Source: an uncultured Clostridia bacterium (lineage in GTDB: Bacteria > Bacillota > Clostridia > Oscillospirales > Ruminococcaceae). Taken from it: DNA of 64,000 nucleotides. Of the stretch, positions 25,057 through 34,809 are shown in pieces. The first letter of the stretch is position 1. Each line of letters opens with the position of its first letter. Where the stretch lies: contig CANQLR010000011.1 in assembly GCA_947624745.1 (NCBI GenBank), positions 1-64,000 of the forward strand. The letters run 5' to 3'. Under the pieces are notes generated by a model. The model was given only the letters and a program-made list of their open reading frames with translations, was not told the DNA's origin and searched no databases. The position numbers were made by a program, and so were the translations under genes.

Positions 25057-26233
25057 AATAAGCGCGATACTCTCCGCCAAGGTCAGGTTAGAGCCCAAGT
25101 TCCGCGGCATAGCCGTCCGCGGAGAGATCACGGATCTTGCCCGCGACCGTTCGGGGCATATGTATTTTCGCCTCCGCGACAGCGAAGCCGGCATAAAGTG
25201 CGTGATGTTTGCGCAGTACGCAAAAGCCTTGAAATTCATTCCTGCCGACGGCATGGGAATAATTGCCTTCGGTGCTCTCGATTACTATTCCCGCGACGGA
25301 AGCTGCGAGATAAAGGCCACCCAGCTCCTTCCCGACGGCGCGGGCGCAGGCTACACCGCCCTTTTGCGCCTCAAAGAAAAGCTCTCCGCCCTCGGGATTT
25401 TCACCGCCCCCAAAAAGCCGATACCCCGCTATCCTAAAAAAATAGCGGTCGTGACCTCTTCCGACGGCGCGGCGATCTCCGACGTAAAAAAGGTCATTTC
25501 CCTACGTTACCCGATAGTTAAAATAGAGCATTTCCCGACTCTCGTTCAGGGCATCGACGCCCCGTCGAGCATCGTAAAAGCCCTATCCTTGGCCGACAAA
25601 AGCGGGGCAGACACTATTATCCTAACCCGCGGAGGAGGATCGTCGGAGGATCTTTCCGCCTTTAACACCGAGGAGGTAGTCATGGCGGTAGCCTCCTGTG
25701 AGACCCCGATAATCTCCGCCGTCGGCCACGAGATAGACTGGTCGCTCAGCGATCTTGCCGCCGACCTTCGCGCGGCCACACCCTCCGCTGCGGCAGAGCT
25801 CGCCACCCCCGATATTTCCGCTATGAAAAGCGAGCTTAAGCTTTTGGAGTCGGTCCTTAAAAGCGCCGCCGCAGAAAAGCTCACCCGCCGCCGCGAGCGC
25901 CTCGAAGCCCTCTCCATCGCCCTCTCGGCGTATTCCCCAAAATCGAGGATAAAATCGCGCGAGACCGAGCTAAACGCCCTTGACGAAAAGCTTTCTTCGC
26001 TCGTGAGCTCAAAGCTTCGCCTCGAAGCGCTCAGCCTCGGTTCGATCAAAACCGTACTCGACTCACTCGACCCCGAAAACGTCTTATCAAGGGGTTACGC
26101 CATGGTGAAAAGGGGAGAAAGCGTCATCTCCGATCCCGGCTCTTTATCGGTCGGCGACGGGATAGAAATAGTAATGCGCGGCGGCACCGTCGGCGCGGAA
26201 GTAAAATATGTTGGTGAAAAAAATGAACTATGA
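25034..26233 (+). CDS. xseA: exodeoxyribonuclease VII large subunit
   Basis: A 399-aa protein with an N-terminal OB domain (about residues 5-95, FRGIAVRGEITDLARDRSGHMYFRL). The catalytic domain (about 110-310) has DGAAISDVKKVISLRYP, the glycine-rich ILTRGGGSSEDLSAFN and SAVGHEIDWSLSDLAADLRAATPSAAAEL (split here by position 225-255), then a coiled-coil. With XseB it degrades single-stranded DNA. The start is TTG with GGAGG 8 bases upstream, inside the end of the preceding gene. Confidence 0.95.
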   Translation: MAVYTVSEISAILSAKVRLEPKFRGIAVRGEITDLARDRSGHMYFRLRDSEAGIKCVMFAQYAKALKFIPADGMGIIAFGALDYYSRDGSCEIKATQLLPDGAGAGYTALLRLKEKLSALGIFTAPKKPIPRYPKKIAVVTSSDGAAISDVKKVISLRYPIVKIEHFPTLVQGIDAPSSIVKALSLADKSGADTIILTRGGGSSEDLSAFNTEEVVMAVASCETPIISAVGHEIDWSLSDLAADLRAATPSAAAELATPDISAMKSELKLLESVLKSAAAEKLTRRRERLEALSIALSAYSPKSRIKSRETELNALDEKLSSLVSSKLRLEALSLGSIKTVLDSLDPENVLSRGYAMVKRGESVISDPGSLSVGDGIEIVMRGGTVGAEVKYVGEKNEL

Positions 26234-26408
26234 ACAGTCTGTAAAACGTCTTCGCGAGATATGCGACAAGCTCCGCGACGAAAGCACCTCTTTGGAGGAG
26301 ACATCAAAGCTCTACAAGGAGGGCAAAGCGCTTTTGGCCGAGTGCCGCAGTATGCTCGAAGGCTTTTCCAAGGAAATTTCGGAGGTGTCCGGCGATGAGC
26401 GCGACTGA
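26223..26408 (+). CDS. xseB: exodeoxyribonuclease VII small subunit
   Basis: A 61-aa helical protein with the XseB pattern YEQSVKRLREICDKL, then LEETSKLYKEGKALLAECR. It binds the coiled coil of XseA. The ATG at 26223 lies inside the end of xseA; an in-frame ATG at 26208 and a GTG at 26214 are alternatives. It overlaps ispA by 14 bases. Confidence 0.92.
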   Translation: MNYEQSVKRLREICDKLRDESTSLEETSKLYKEGKALLAECRSMLEGFSKEISEVSGDERD

Positions 26409-27306
26409 ACGCCTTATGTCCGAGGCCGAAAAGATAAACCGCTTTTTAAGCGATATCCCCGAGCTTTCTCTTTCGGGAGATCCCCGCTGGGAGCGCGTCT
26501 TGGAGGCCGAGCGCTACGCCCTTTCCGCCGGCGGCAAGAGGATCCGCGCGGTATTGGCAGTCGAGTTTTATAAGCTCTTTAAGGGCACCAATGAGGCCCC
26601 CTCTTACGTATACGAAGCCGCCTGCGCGGTAGAACTGACCCACACCTTCTCACTTATCCACGACGATATGCCCGAGATGGACGACGACGATATGCGCCGC
26701 GGCAAGCCCTCTACACACGTCGCGTTTGATACCGCCACCGCGCTTTTGGCGGGCGACGGGCTCGCAATACTTCCCTATGAGATCCTTGCTCGTCTTAGCC
26801 TTGAGGGCAAAATATCCCCCGAGACCTCGGTAAAGCTCATAAGCGCTTTAAGCCGCTGCGCCGGAAATCGCGGCATGATCGCCGGCCAGATGCTCGACCT
26901 TTGGAGCGAGACACGATACAGCGAGATAGACGAAGCGTTTCTCAAAAAAATGTCCGAGCTCAAGACCGGCCGAATGCTGATCTGCTCCTGCGTGTTCGGA
27001 GCGATCCTTGCAAACGCTGATGAATCCGCAGTAAACGCCGCGATTGGCTATGCCGAGCGCGTCGGCCTCGCGTTTCAGATAGTCGACGACATCTTGGACG
27101 TCACCTCTACCGCCGAAGCTTTAGGCAAGCCCATAGGCAGCGACAGCGAGCGCCAAAAGCCCACCTTCGCCGACGTCCTGGGGCTTGAAGCCGCGCAGGA
27201 GCTCGCAGAAAAGCTCAGCCTTGAAGCCTCGGAGCTGATAAAGAAATACCCCGGCAGCGAATTTTTGAGCGAGCTTGCGATAACCCTCGCCACCCGAAAA
27301 AGCTGA
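26395..27306 (+). CDS. ispA: polyprenyl (farnesyl) diphosphate synthase
   Basis: A 303-aa trans-prenyltransferase. The first Asp-rich motif is DDMPEMDDDDMRRG (about residues 88-101) and the second is FQIVDDILD (about 226-234). It condenses isopentenyl diphosphate with allylic diphosphates to C15, feeding undecaprenyl and quinone-type lipids. It sits between xseB and dxs, so enzymes at both ends of isoprenoid precursor synthesis are co-transcribed. The product chain length cannot be fixed by eye. Confidence 0.93.
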   Translation: MSATERLMSEAEKINRFLSDIPELSLSGDPRWERVLEAERYALSAGGKRIRAVLAVEFYKLFKGTNEAPSYVYEAACAVELTHTFSLIHDDMPEMDDDDMRRGKPSTHVAFDTATALLAGDGLAILPYEILARLSLEGKISPETSVKLISALSRCAGNRGMIAGQMLDLWSETRYSEIDEAFLKKMSELKTGRMLICSCVFGAILANADESAVNAAIGYAERVGLAFQIVDDILDVTSTAEALGKPIGSDSERQKPTFADVLGLEAAQELAEKLSLEASELIKKYPGSEFLSELAITLATRKS

Positions 27307-27329
27307 AATAAAGGAAATGAAGTGATCTT

Positions 27330-29144
27330 TTGAAATACCGACTGCTGTCCCGGCTGAATCTCCCCGGCGACCTCAAAAAGCTGAATCCGAAGCAGGAGCA
27401 GGAGCTCTGCGCCGAGATCAGGGATAAAATAATCACGACCGTCTCTAAAAACGGAGGGCATTTGAGCTCCAATTTGGGCGCGGTCGAGCTTACCGTCGCC
27501 ATTCACCGCGTTTTCGATTCGCCCGCGGACAAGATCATCTTCGACGTCGGCCACCAAAGCTATACCCACAAGCTTCTCACGGGAAGATACAGCACTTTCC
27601 ACACCCTTCGCAAAAAGGGCGGACTTTCCGGCTTCACACGCCCCTCTGAGTCGGAGCATGACCCCTGCGTGAGCGGCCACAGCTCAAACTCCATCTCTCT
27701 CGCCCTCGGTATCGCAGAGGCTATGAAGCTCTCGGGCGACGACCACCACGCGATCGCCGTTATCGGCGACGGCGCTATGACCGGCGGCCACGCATTTGAG
27801 GGACTCAACAACGCCGGACACTCCGGCACCAACATCATAGTGATCCTGAATTACAACGAAATGTCGATATCGAAAAACATCGGCGGAGTCGCGGCGTATC
27901 TTTCCGAGCTTCGCACCCAGACTTCATACCGCCGCATAAAATCCGGCGCAAAAAAGGTCATAACCTCGATCCCTCTCGTCGGCGGGGGACTGTCGAATAT
28001 CCTCTCCGCCTCGAAGGACAGCATTAAGGAGCGGCTTATACACTCTACAATGTTCGAGGATTTCGGCTTTGAATTTATCGGTCCGGTCGACGGCCACAAT
28101 CTTGAAAAGCTCGAGGCAGCACTCAAAAGCGCCAAGGAGCTCGGCGGGCCCGTTCTCGTTCAGGTGAACACGGTTAAGGGCAAGGGCTACGAGGCCGCAG
28201 AGCTCGAGCCCGGCGAGTATCACGGCGTTGTCCGTTTCGATGTCGAGACCGGCGAGAAGCCCTCTGTCCCGTCCACCTATACCGACGTTTTCGGGGCAGA
28301 GCTCGCTCGCCTCGCCCACTTGGACGAGCGCATAGTCGGCATAACCGCCGCGATGAAATACGGCGTCGGGCTGAATCACTTCAACGACGGCCTTAAGGAC
28401 AGGCTCTTCGACGTCGGAATCGCCGAGGAGCACGCCGTCAGCTTCGCCGCGGGCCTCGCGACGATGGGAAAGCTCCCGGTATTTTCGGTTTATTCGAGCT
28501 TTTTGCAGCGCTCCTACGACGAGCTTATCCACGACGTAGCGATACCCGGCCTGCACGTCGTTCTGGCGATTTGCAACTGCGGCATCGTCGGAGAGGACGG
28601 CGAGACCCACCAAGGGCTTTTCGACATACCGTTTTTGTCGACCATTCCCGGCACGACCGCCTATTCCCCCTCCTGCTATGCCGAGATGAAGCTTTGCCTC
28701 AATAAAGCGCTTTACGAGGATACCGGCCTTGTCTGCATACGAATGCCCAAAGGCGGCGAGTCGGAGATATTTACACCGACCGTCACGTTTGATCATACCG
28801 ACCGCGGCTCCGATGATCTTATCGTCTCCTACGGGCGCGAGTCCTGCGAGGCCGAAAGTGCCGCGAAGCAGCTTAACATCAGCCATCTGCGTCTGACAAG
28901 GCTCCTGCCTTTACAGCCCGAAGCGCTCGAAATAATAAGATCCCACCGAAAAGCCTACATCTTCGAGGAGACCTCCTCTCTCGGCAGCCTCGGCGAAAAG
29001 CTCGCCTCCGAGTGCCCGAATATAGTCCGCACCGCCATCGACGGCTTCGTCCCGGCAATGAGTATCTGTGAAGCTTTAGACCTTTACGGCCTCTCAGCCG
29101 AGCGGATCGTCGAAAAAATAGGAGGCGAAAATGCCGCGCCTTGA
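27330..29144 (+). CDS. dxs: 1-deoxy-D-xylulose-5-phosphate synthase
   Basis: A 604-aa thiamine-diphosphate enzyme that joins pyruvate and glyceraldehyde 3-phosphate in the first step of the MEP isoprenoid pathway. Motifs seen: FDVGHQSYTHKLLTGR, the TPP-binding GDGAMTGGHAFEGLNNAG, the FDVGIAEEHAVSFAAGLA transketolase-type segment and a C-terminal domain. It starts at TTG with AAAGGAA about 14 bases upstream and ends inside the start of the tlyA-type gene. Confidence 0.96.
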   Translation: MKYRLLSRLNLPGDLKKLNPKQEQELCAEIRDKIITTVSKNGGHLSSNLGAVELTVAIHRVFDSPADKIIFDVGHQSYTHKLLTGRYSTFHTLRKKGGLSGFTRPSESEHDPCVSGHSSNSISLALGIAEAMKLSGDDHHAIAVIGDGAMTGGHAFEGLNNAGHSGTNIIVILNYNEMSISKNIGGVAAYLSELRTQTSYRRIKSGAKKVITSIPLVGGGLSNILSASKDSIKERLIHSTMFEDFGFEFIGPVDGHNLEKLEAALKSAKELGGPVLVQVNTVKGKGYEAAELEPGEYHGVVRFDVETGEKPSVPSTYTDVFGAELARLAHLDERIVGITAAMKYGVGLNHFNDGLKDRLFDVGIAEEHAVSFAAGLATMGKLPVFSVYSSFLQRSYDELIHDVAIPGLHVVLAICNCGIVGEDGETHQGLFDIPFLSTIPGTTAYSPSCYAEMKLCLNKALYEDTGLVCIRMPKGGESEIFTPTVTFDHTDRGSDDLIVSYGRESCEAESAAKQLNISHLRLTRLLPLQPEALEIIRSHRKAYIFEETSSLGSLGEKLASECPNIVRTAIDGFVPAMSICEALDLYGLSAERIVEKIGGENAAP

Positions 29145-29925
29145 CCGCCGCCTTTGCGAGCTCGGCCTTGCACCCTCCCGCGAGAGGGCGAAGGAGTATA
29201 TCCAAAACGGCCAAGTCTTCGTCAACTCCGCGCCGGTTCAAAAGCCGGCTTTTGAGGTCACAGATACCGATACCGTCGAGCTTCGCGGTGAAACATTAAA
29301 TTACTGCGGCAGGGGAGGGCTCAAGTTAGAGCGCGCCCTCGAAGCCTTTGACATCGACGTTTCGGGGCTCACCTGCCTCGACGTTGGAGCCTCCACCGGA
29401 GGCTTCACCGACTGCCTTTTGCAGCACGGCGCAAAAAAGGTCATCTGCGTCGACGTCGGCCACGGCCAGCTCGCTGAAAAGCTCATGAACGACCCTCGGG
29501 TCATAAACTTCGAGGGTGTAAATGTAAAAGACCTTACACCAGATCTTCTCCCCGAAAGGCCGGATCTCGCCGTATCGGATCTTTCCTTCATCAGCGTGAC
29601 CTTTGCGGCCGCCGCCTTAAGCAGCATTTTGTCGGAGGGCAGCCCGGCGATCCTTCTCATAAAGCCCCAATTCGAGGCCGGCAGCCGATACCTCACCAAG
29701 CACGGCACCGTCACCGATAAGGCCGCGCACTTCGATGTTCTTTCCCGCCTGACCGAGCGCTTCAACTCCCTCGGTTTTTCGGTCGAGGGGCTGATCCCGT
29801 CCCCGATAAAGGGCGGTAGCGGCAACATCGAATACCTTTCTCATCTTGTAAAGCGTTCAGACTTTACACAAAAACCGATAGATTTTTCCGCGGTGGTATC
29901 TGCCGCGTTCGGAGGGCAAAAATGA
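29131..29925 (+). CDS. tlyA: TlyA family rRNA 2'-O-methyltransferase
   Basis: A 264-aa protein with an N-terminal S4 RNA-binding domain (RLDRRLCELGLAPSRERAKEYI, residues 2-60). An FtsJ-type methyltransferase domain follows, with SAM motif CLDVGASTGGFTDCLLQ (about 80-96) and DLAVSDLSFISV. In mycobacteria TlyA methylates ribosomal RNA cytidines; here the target is inferred. It overlaps dxs by 14 bases and nadK by 4. Confidence 0.93.
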   Translation: MPRLDRRLCELGLAPSRERAKEYIQNGQVFVNSAPVQKPAFEVTDTDTVELRGETLNYCGRGGLKLERALEAFDIDVSGLTCLDVGASTGGFTDCLLQHGAKKVICVDVGHGQLAEKLMNDPRVINFEGVNVKDLTPDLLPERPDLAVSDLSFISVTFAAAALSSILSEGSPAILLIKPQFEAGSRYLTKHGTVTDKAAHFDVLSRLTERFNSLGFSVEGLIPSPIKGGSGNIEYLSHLVKRSDFTQKPIDFSAVVSAAFGGQK

Positions 29926-30785
29926 CAGTTTTTATCTACCCCAACTTTGAAAAGATACACTCGAAGACCTGCACCGAGGAGGCCGTTTCCACGCTCCTTG
30001 CCCTTTCCGCGCAGGTATGCCTTCCCGTGTCCGCGAGGGATATCCTCCCCCTTGATACTGTAACATACCTTCCCCCCGACGAAGCCGCCAGAACTTGCGA
30101 TGCGATGATCTCGGTCGGCGGCGACGGCACGATACTCAAGTGCGCCGGCCTCGCTTCGACCTATGATAAGCCCCTTTTGGGGATAAACTGCGGCCGTCTC
30201 GGCTTCATGACCTCCCTCGAGCGCGACGAGCTCCCGCTTTTAAAGCGCCTTATCTCGGGCGATTACACCGTCGAGCCACGCATGATGCTTTCCGCCTCGA
30301 TAGTGTCTGACGGCGTTGAAAAGACGTGTCTCACCGGCCTCAACGAAGCCGTGATCTACTCGGGCGGCAGGGGAATTGAGGACTTTCGGGTTAGCGCCGA
30401 CAGCCGGAAAATCTCCTCGCTTCCCGCCGACGGTATAATTTTCTCGACCCCGACCGGCGCCTCCGCCTATTCTCTTTCCGCCGGGGGACCGCTTATCGAG
30501 CCCACTCTCGACTGCATAGAATTTACCCAGATCTGCCCCCACTCGCTTTTTGCGCGCACCATGCTCTTCTCGCCGGAAAAGACTATCGAGGTCGGCTACG
30601 GCTCCCGCGCGGGAGCAAAGGCATCTCTTTCGGTCGACGGCAGCGAGCCGGTCGTCATCGAGCCGGAGGAACGGGTAATTATCAAGCGCTCATCGCGCAT
30701 ACTAAGACTTATCGACCTTAAGGGCGGCAGCTACTTCAATGCTATACGCCAAAAGCTGATGCAGCCTACAAAGCCTGAAAATTAG
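29922..30785 (+). CDS. nadK: NAD kinase
   Basis: A 287-aa enzyme that phosphorylates NAD to NADP. The diacylglycerol-kinase-type loop is SVGGDGTILK (about residues 65-74), followed by GINCGRLGFM and the substrate segment STPTGASAYSLSAGGP (about 179-194). It belongs to the conserved tlyA-nadK-argR-recN run of Firmicutes. Confidence 0.96.
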   Translation: MTVFIYPNFEKIHSKTCTEEAVSTLLALSAQVCLPVSARDILPLDTVTYLPPDEAARTCDAMISVGGDGTILKCAGLASTYDKPLLGINCGRLGFMTSLERDELPLLKRLISGDYTVEPRMMLSASIVSDGVEKTCLTGLNEAVIYSGGRGIEDFRVSADSRKISSLPADGIIFSTPTGASAYSLSAGGPLIEPTLDCIEFTQICPHSLFARTMLFSPEKTIEVGYGSRAGAKASLSVDGSEPVVIEPEERVIIKRSSRILRLIDLKGGSYFNAIRQKLMQPTKPEN

Positions 30786-30795
30786 GGAGGAAAAA

Positions 30796-31245
30796 ATGAA
30801 AAACGACAGAAAAAAAGCAATTTTGGACATCGTGTCCCACTACGAGGTCGACACGCAGGAGACGCTCCAGGCTCTTTTGCTTGAAAGGGGATTCTCGGTC
30901 ACTCAGGCGACCGTCTCCCGCGACATAAAACAGCTGAATCTGACAAAAATAATGAGCGAGGGCGGCAGCTACAAATACTCCGTCCCGAAGTCCGAGCCGG
31001 AATACGGCGCAAAAAGCAACCTCGCGAGATATTTTGCCGACTCGGTATACAGCTTGGACCGCGCCATGAACACGGTCGTGATAAAGTGCCACTCCGGCAC
31101 CGCGAACGCTGTCTGCGCCCGTCTTGACGGCGTGGGCTATTCCGACATTGTCGGCACCCTCGCGGGCGACGACACCATTTTTGTTTTGATGCGCACCGAG
31201 GACGACGCCTGCGCGATGCTTAAAACCCTTGAAAATCTTTTGTAA
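30796..31245 (+). CDS. argR: arginine repressor ArgR
   Basis: A 149-aa regulator with a winged helix (residues 5-70, FSVTQATVSRDIKQLNL) and an arginine-binding hexamerisation domain (GTANAVCARLDGVGYSDIVG, DDTIFVLMR). It represses arginine synthesis and may activate catabolism; no target operator could be assigned in this window. ATG follows GGGAGG. Confidence 0.96.
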   Translation: MKNDRKKAILDIVSHYEVDTQETLQALLLERGFSVTQATVSRDIKQLNLTKIMSEGGSYKYSVPKSEPEYGAKSNLARYFADSVYSLDRAMNTVVIKCHSGTANAVCARLDGVGYSDIVGTLAGDDTIFVLMRTEDDACAMLKTLENLL

Positions 31246-31257
31246 GGAGACTTAAGG

Positions 31258-32928
31258 ATGCTTAGGGAGCTGCACATAGAAAATCTCGCTGTGATAGAAA
31301 ACGCGACTGTTTCCCTGGGGAGCGGTCTTAACATTTTCACGGGTGAGACCGGCGCGGGCAAATCCATACTCATAGGCGGAATCAACGCCGTCCTGGGTCA
31401 GAGGATCTTTCGCGATACCGTCCGCGCGGGCGCCGAAAAGGCCTATATTGAAGCAGTTTTCGACGACCTTCCGCCTTCCGTCCGTCTGTCTTTGGAGGAA
31501 CTCGGCATAACCCCCGAGGACGAGCTGATAATCTCCCGCGAGATTTCGGCTGACGGCCGCGGCACCGCAAGGATAAACTCCCGCGCAGTAAGCGTTTCCG
31601 CGCTTAAGGATATCGGCGAGCGGCTCGTGAATATCCACGGTCAGCACGACAGCCAAGTCCTTTTGGACCCCTCAAAGCACCTCGGCATCTTGGACAGCTT
31701 CGGCGACACTCTCCCCGTTTTGGAGGACTATCGCACAACATTCCGCGAGCTTCAGGCCGCCGCGCGTAAAATCAAGGAGCTTAAACTCAAAAGCGCCGAG
31801 ACCGCCCGCCGCGAGGCCTATCTTCGCTCCTTAGTAGATGACATCAAGCCGCTTGGCCTCACCCCCGACGAGGAGGAGCAGGTCGAGGAGCGCTTCAAAA
31901 TCCTTGACAATTCCTTGGAGCTTGCCCGCTCCATAAATTCCGCAGTCCTTCTTCTCACCGGCGACGACGATACAGACGGCGCTGCCGGCGAAGTCCTCTC
32001 CGCCTTGAACGAGCTCAACGCCGCGGGGGATATCCTCTCCTCCCTTAAGCCCCTTAACGAGCGCCTGCAGAGTCTTTCGATAGAGCTCTCCGACGTTTCC
32101 GAGGAGCTTACCCGCCTCGGCGAGACTCTCGACATAGATCCCGCCGAGTACGAGTGCCTCTCCGGCCGACGAGACGATATTCTGAGCCTTAAGCGCCGCT
32201 ACGGCGGGAGCCTTCGCGATATAATTGAACTTTGCCAAAAAAGCGAGGCCGAGCTTTCGCAGCTTTACGGCGGCGAAGCCGAGCTTGAACGGTTAGAGTC
32301 CGAAAAGGACGCGCTTTTAGCAGCCGTCTCGAAAAAAGCGGAAAACCTCCACGCACTTCGCAAGGCCGCCGCCGAGCGCTTTAAGGAGCAGGTCGAGACC
32401 GAGCTTAAATTTCTCAACATGCCCGAGGTCAGACTCGAGGTTAAGCTTGAAAAGGGCAAGCTCACCGGCACCGGCATGGACTCCGCCGAATTTCTCATCT
32501 CATCAAACCGCGGCGAGGAGCCTAAGCCTGTCGCGAAGATCGCCTCGGGCGGCGAGCTTTCAAGGATAATGCTCGCCCTAAAGACCGTTCTTGCCGACCG
32601 TGACGACATCCCTACCCTTATTTTTGACGAGATAGACGCGGGCGTCAGCGGCCGAGCGGCGCAAAAAATTGGCGTAAAGCTAAAGGAGCTTTCCCGCCAC
32701 CGTCAGGTAATATGCGTGACCCATTTAGCGCAGATCGCCATCAACGGCGACGAGCACATTTTGATAGAAAAGTCAGAGGTCGGCTCAAGGACCGTCACCG
32801 ATATTAAAAAGCTCAATTTCGAGGGCAGAAAGCTCGAGATCGCGCGTATTCTCGGCGGCGACAGGATAACCGACACGGTTTTAAAGGACGCCGAGGAGCA
32901 GCTTCTCACGGCGCTCGGAAAGGAGTAG
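31258..32928 (+). CDS. recN: DNA repair protein RecN
   Basis: A 556-aa SMC-like ATPase. Walker A is TGETGAGKS (about residues 29-37), a long coiled coil covers the middle, and the signature and Walker B region SGGELSRIMLALK ... PTLIFDEIDAGVSG is near 430-465. It gathers and tethers broken DNA ends during recombination repair. AAGGAG precedes the ATG; argR is 12 bases upstream. Confidence 0.97.
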   Translation: MLRELHIENLAVIENATVSLGSGLNIFTGETGAGKSILIGGINAVLGQRIFRDTVRAGAEKAYIEAVFDDLPPSVRLSLEELGITPEDELIISREISADGRGTARINSRAVSVSALKDIGERLVNIHGQHDSQVLLDPSKHLGILDSFGDTLPVLEDYRTTFRELQAAARKIKELKLKSAETARREAYLRSLVDDIKPLGLTPDEEEQVEERFKILDNSLELARSINSAVLLLTGDDDTDGAAGEVLSALNELNAAGDILSSLKPLNERLQSLSIELSDVSEELTRLGETLDIDPAEYECLSGRRDDILSLKRRYGGSLRDIIELCQKSEAELSQLYGGEAELERLESEKDALLAAVSKKAENLHALRKAAAERFKEQVETELKFLNMPEVRLEVKLEKGKLTGTGMDSAEFLISSNRGEEPKPVAKIASGGELSRIMLALKTVLADRDDIPTLIFDEIDAGVSGRAAQKIGVKLKELSRHRQVICVTHLAQIAINGDEHILIEKSEVGSRTVTDIKKLNFEGRKLEIARILGGDRITDTVLKDAEEQLLTALGKE

Positions 32929-32932
32929 TTTT

Positions 32933-33475
32933 ATGATAGCGGTATTTTTGGCAAACGGTTTCGAGGAAATAGAGGCGCTCACTCCGGTCGACTGCTTAAG
33001 GCGCTGCGAAAAGGAGGTCAGAACGGTCGGCGTAGGCTCCCGGGCGATAACCGGTTCCCACGGAATAACCGTTTTCTGCGACCTCATCGCGGAGGAGCTT
33101 CGCTTAGAAGACCTCGAAATGATAATTCTCCCCGGCGGAATGCCCGGGACCCTGAACCTCGAAAAATCTCCCATTGTTCAAAAGGCGATAGATCACTGCG
33201 CCGAAAACGGCCTTCCTATAGCTGCGATATGCGCCGCCCCGTCGATCTTAGGCCACAAGGGTCTTTTGCAGGGCAAAAAAGCTACCTGCTACACCGGCTT
33301 TGAGGATCAGCTCATCGGCGCTGAGGTTTTGACTGATCATCCCGCCGTCACCGACGGAAACATCATCACCGCCTGCGGAATGGGCGCCGCGCTCGAATTT
33401 TCCTGCGAGATAATTAAAAAGCTCATTTCCGAAGATCGCGCCGAGCTCCTTTTGAAGGCGCTCAACAAAAAATGA
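32933..33475 (+). CDS. DJ-1/PfpI family protein
   Basis: A 180-aa single-domain protein of the DJ-1/YajL type. The nucleophile-elbow cysteine is C100 in AAICAAPSILG, and the helper Glu is in GFEEIEA near the start. Family members act as deglycases, chaperones or redox sensors; which one applies is not decided. It follows recN by 4 bases, so it is likely co-transcribed. Confidence 0.9.
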   Translation: MIAVFLANGFEEIEALTPVDCLRRCEKEVRTVGVGSRAITGSHGITVFCDLIAEELRLEDLEMIILPGGMPGTLNLEKSPIVQKAIDHCAENGLPIAAICAAPSILGHKGLLQGKKATCYTGFEDQLIGAEVLTDHPAVTDGNIITACGMGAALEFSCEIIKKLISEDRAELLLKALNKK

Positions 33476-33492
33476 TCCCGAAAGGATAAATC

Positions 33493-34809
33493 ATGAGAGA
33501 CGATATTTTTGACACCTATCTCAGGTCGATATTAGACAATAAAACTCCCAAAAAGGAGGAGGGCGACGCCTCCGCCCCCGCCGCCGTAGCCGAGCCTTCG
33601 GAAAGCGGCGACAGCGGCACGAGTGAAAAAACGATCCGCCTTGAGGGCGACGCCGTCATATCCTCCTTAAGCGAGCCCACCCGCCCCGAGCCGGTAGCTC
33701 CTGCACCCCCGAAGCGGCGCAAAAGGCGCGTCAGAAAGGCTAACTACTCCGCTTACGGGGGGATTGTCCTTTCCACACTCGTCATATGCTGCTCGCTCTT
33801 AATTTCCCTTTTTGTGATAGTCGTCGGCCGCGACTTTTTCGGCATCGACACCAACAGCAACACCTTCACCCTCTATATCCAGTCAAACTGGAACGTCTCG
33901 GACATCGCCGACTATCTCAGCGAAAACGGCATAATCGAATATCCCGAGCTTTTCCGCCAGTTCGCAAAGCTTCGGGTCGGAGACGGCGCGGTCTATCCCG
34001 GCGACATCGAGGTCAAGCCGTCGATGAGCTACAGCGAGATCCTTGACGGGCTCACCACTCAGCGGCAGGCTCACCCGACAGTCACCGTCACCTTCATCGA
34101 GGGCATGACCATAGACGACTGCGCGAAGCTTTTGGAGGAAAACGGAGTCTGCGATGCGGACGAGTTCATCTTCGCCTTCAACAGCAACGTCTACGGCTTC
34201 GATTTCGAATCGGAGGTCGGCTCATCGGGGCTCAAATACTACAAATACGAGGGCTATCTTTTCCCCGACACCTACGAATTTTACGCGAGCGACCCCGAGA
34301 ACGACTACACCGGCGACTCGGTCTATAACATCGTCAGAAAGATAAAGGAGCGCACCGCCGAGATCATTAACGCCGACTTCATAAAGGCCTGCAAGGACAG
34401 CGGCCGAAGTTTAGACGAAGTAGTCACCATGGCCTCACTTTTACAGCTCGAATCCGGCTCCAAGGAGGAAATGCCGAAGATAGCTTCCGTCTTCTATAAC
34501 CGCCTTTCCCACCCCGACGTCTACCCGCGGCTGCAATCGGACACCACCAAAAGATATATAAACTCGGTCATCAAGCAGGGCTCAACCGCCGCCTATCAGG
34601 AGATGTTCGACGCCTACGACACATACGTCTGCCAAGGTCTCCCGGTCGGTCCGATATGCAACCCCGGCGCCGACGCGCTTGATGCAGCCCTCCACCCGGC
34701 TGAGTCGCCCTATTACTACTTCTGCTCCTCCGAGGACGGCCAGTTCTTCTACGCCGAGACCTACGCCGAGCACCAGGAAAACGCCAAGCTTGCGGGTCTT
34801 GACGTATGA
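33493..34809 (+). CDS. mltG: endolytic murein transglycosylase MltG
   Basis: A 438-aa membrane protein. Residues 1 to about 88 are a charged, proline-rich cytoplasmic tail, followed by one membrane helix (about 93-117). A LysM-like segment (SNTFTLYIQSNWNVSDIADYL) and the YceG catalytic domain come next. The catalytic Glu is the one in ASLLQLESGS. It cuts nascent glycan strands to set their length. The long N-terminal tail is typical of Gram-positive members. It overlaps the U32 gene by 4 bases, as mltG neighbours U32 genes in Bacillus (yrrL-yrrO). Confidence 0.94.
   Translation: MRDDIFDTYLRSILDNKTPKKEEGDASAPAAVAEPSESGDSGTSEKTIRLEGDAVISSLSEPTRPEPVAPAPPKRRKRRVRKANYSAYGGIVLSTLVICCSLLISLFVIVVGRDFFGIDTNSNTFTLYIQSNWNVSDIADYLSENGIIEYPELFRQFAKLRVGDGAVYPGDIEVKPSMSYSEILDGLTTQRQAHPTVTVTFIEGMTIDDCAKLLEENGVCDADEFIFAFNSNVYGFDFESEVGSSGLKYYKYEGYLFPDTYEFYASDPENDYTGDSVYNIVRKIKERTAEIINADFIKACKDSGRSLDEVVTMASLLQLESGSKEEMPKIASVFYNRLSHPDVYPRLQSDTTKRYINSVIKQGSTAAYQEMFDAYDTYVCQGLPVGPICNPGADALDAALHPAESPYYYFCSSEDGQFFYAETYAEHQENAKLAGLDV

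Noticed and set aside
27924-28886. A 320-aa minus-strand frame over dxs
   Set aside because: Antisense shadow of a well-recognised gene.
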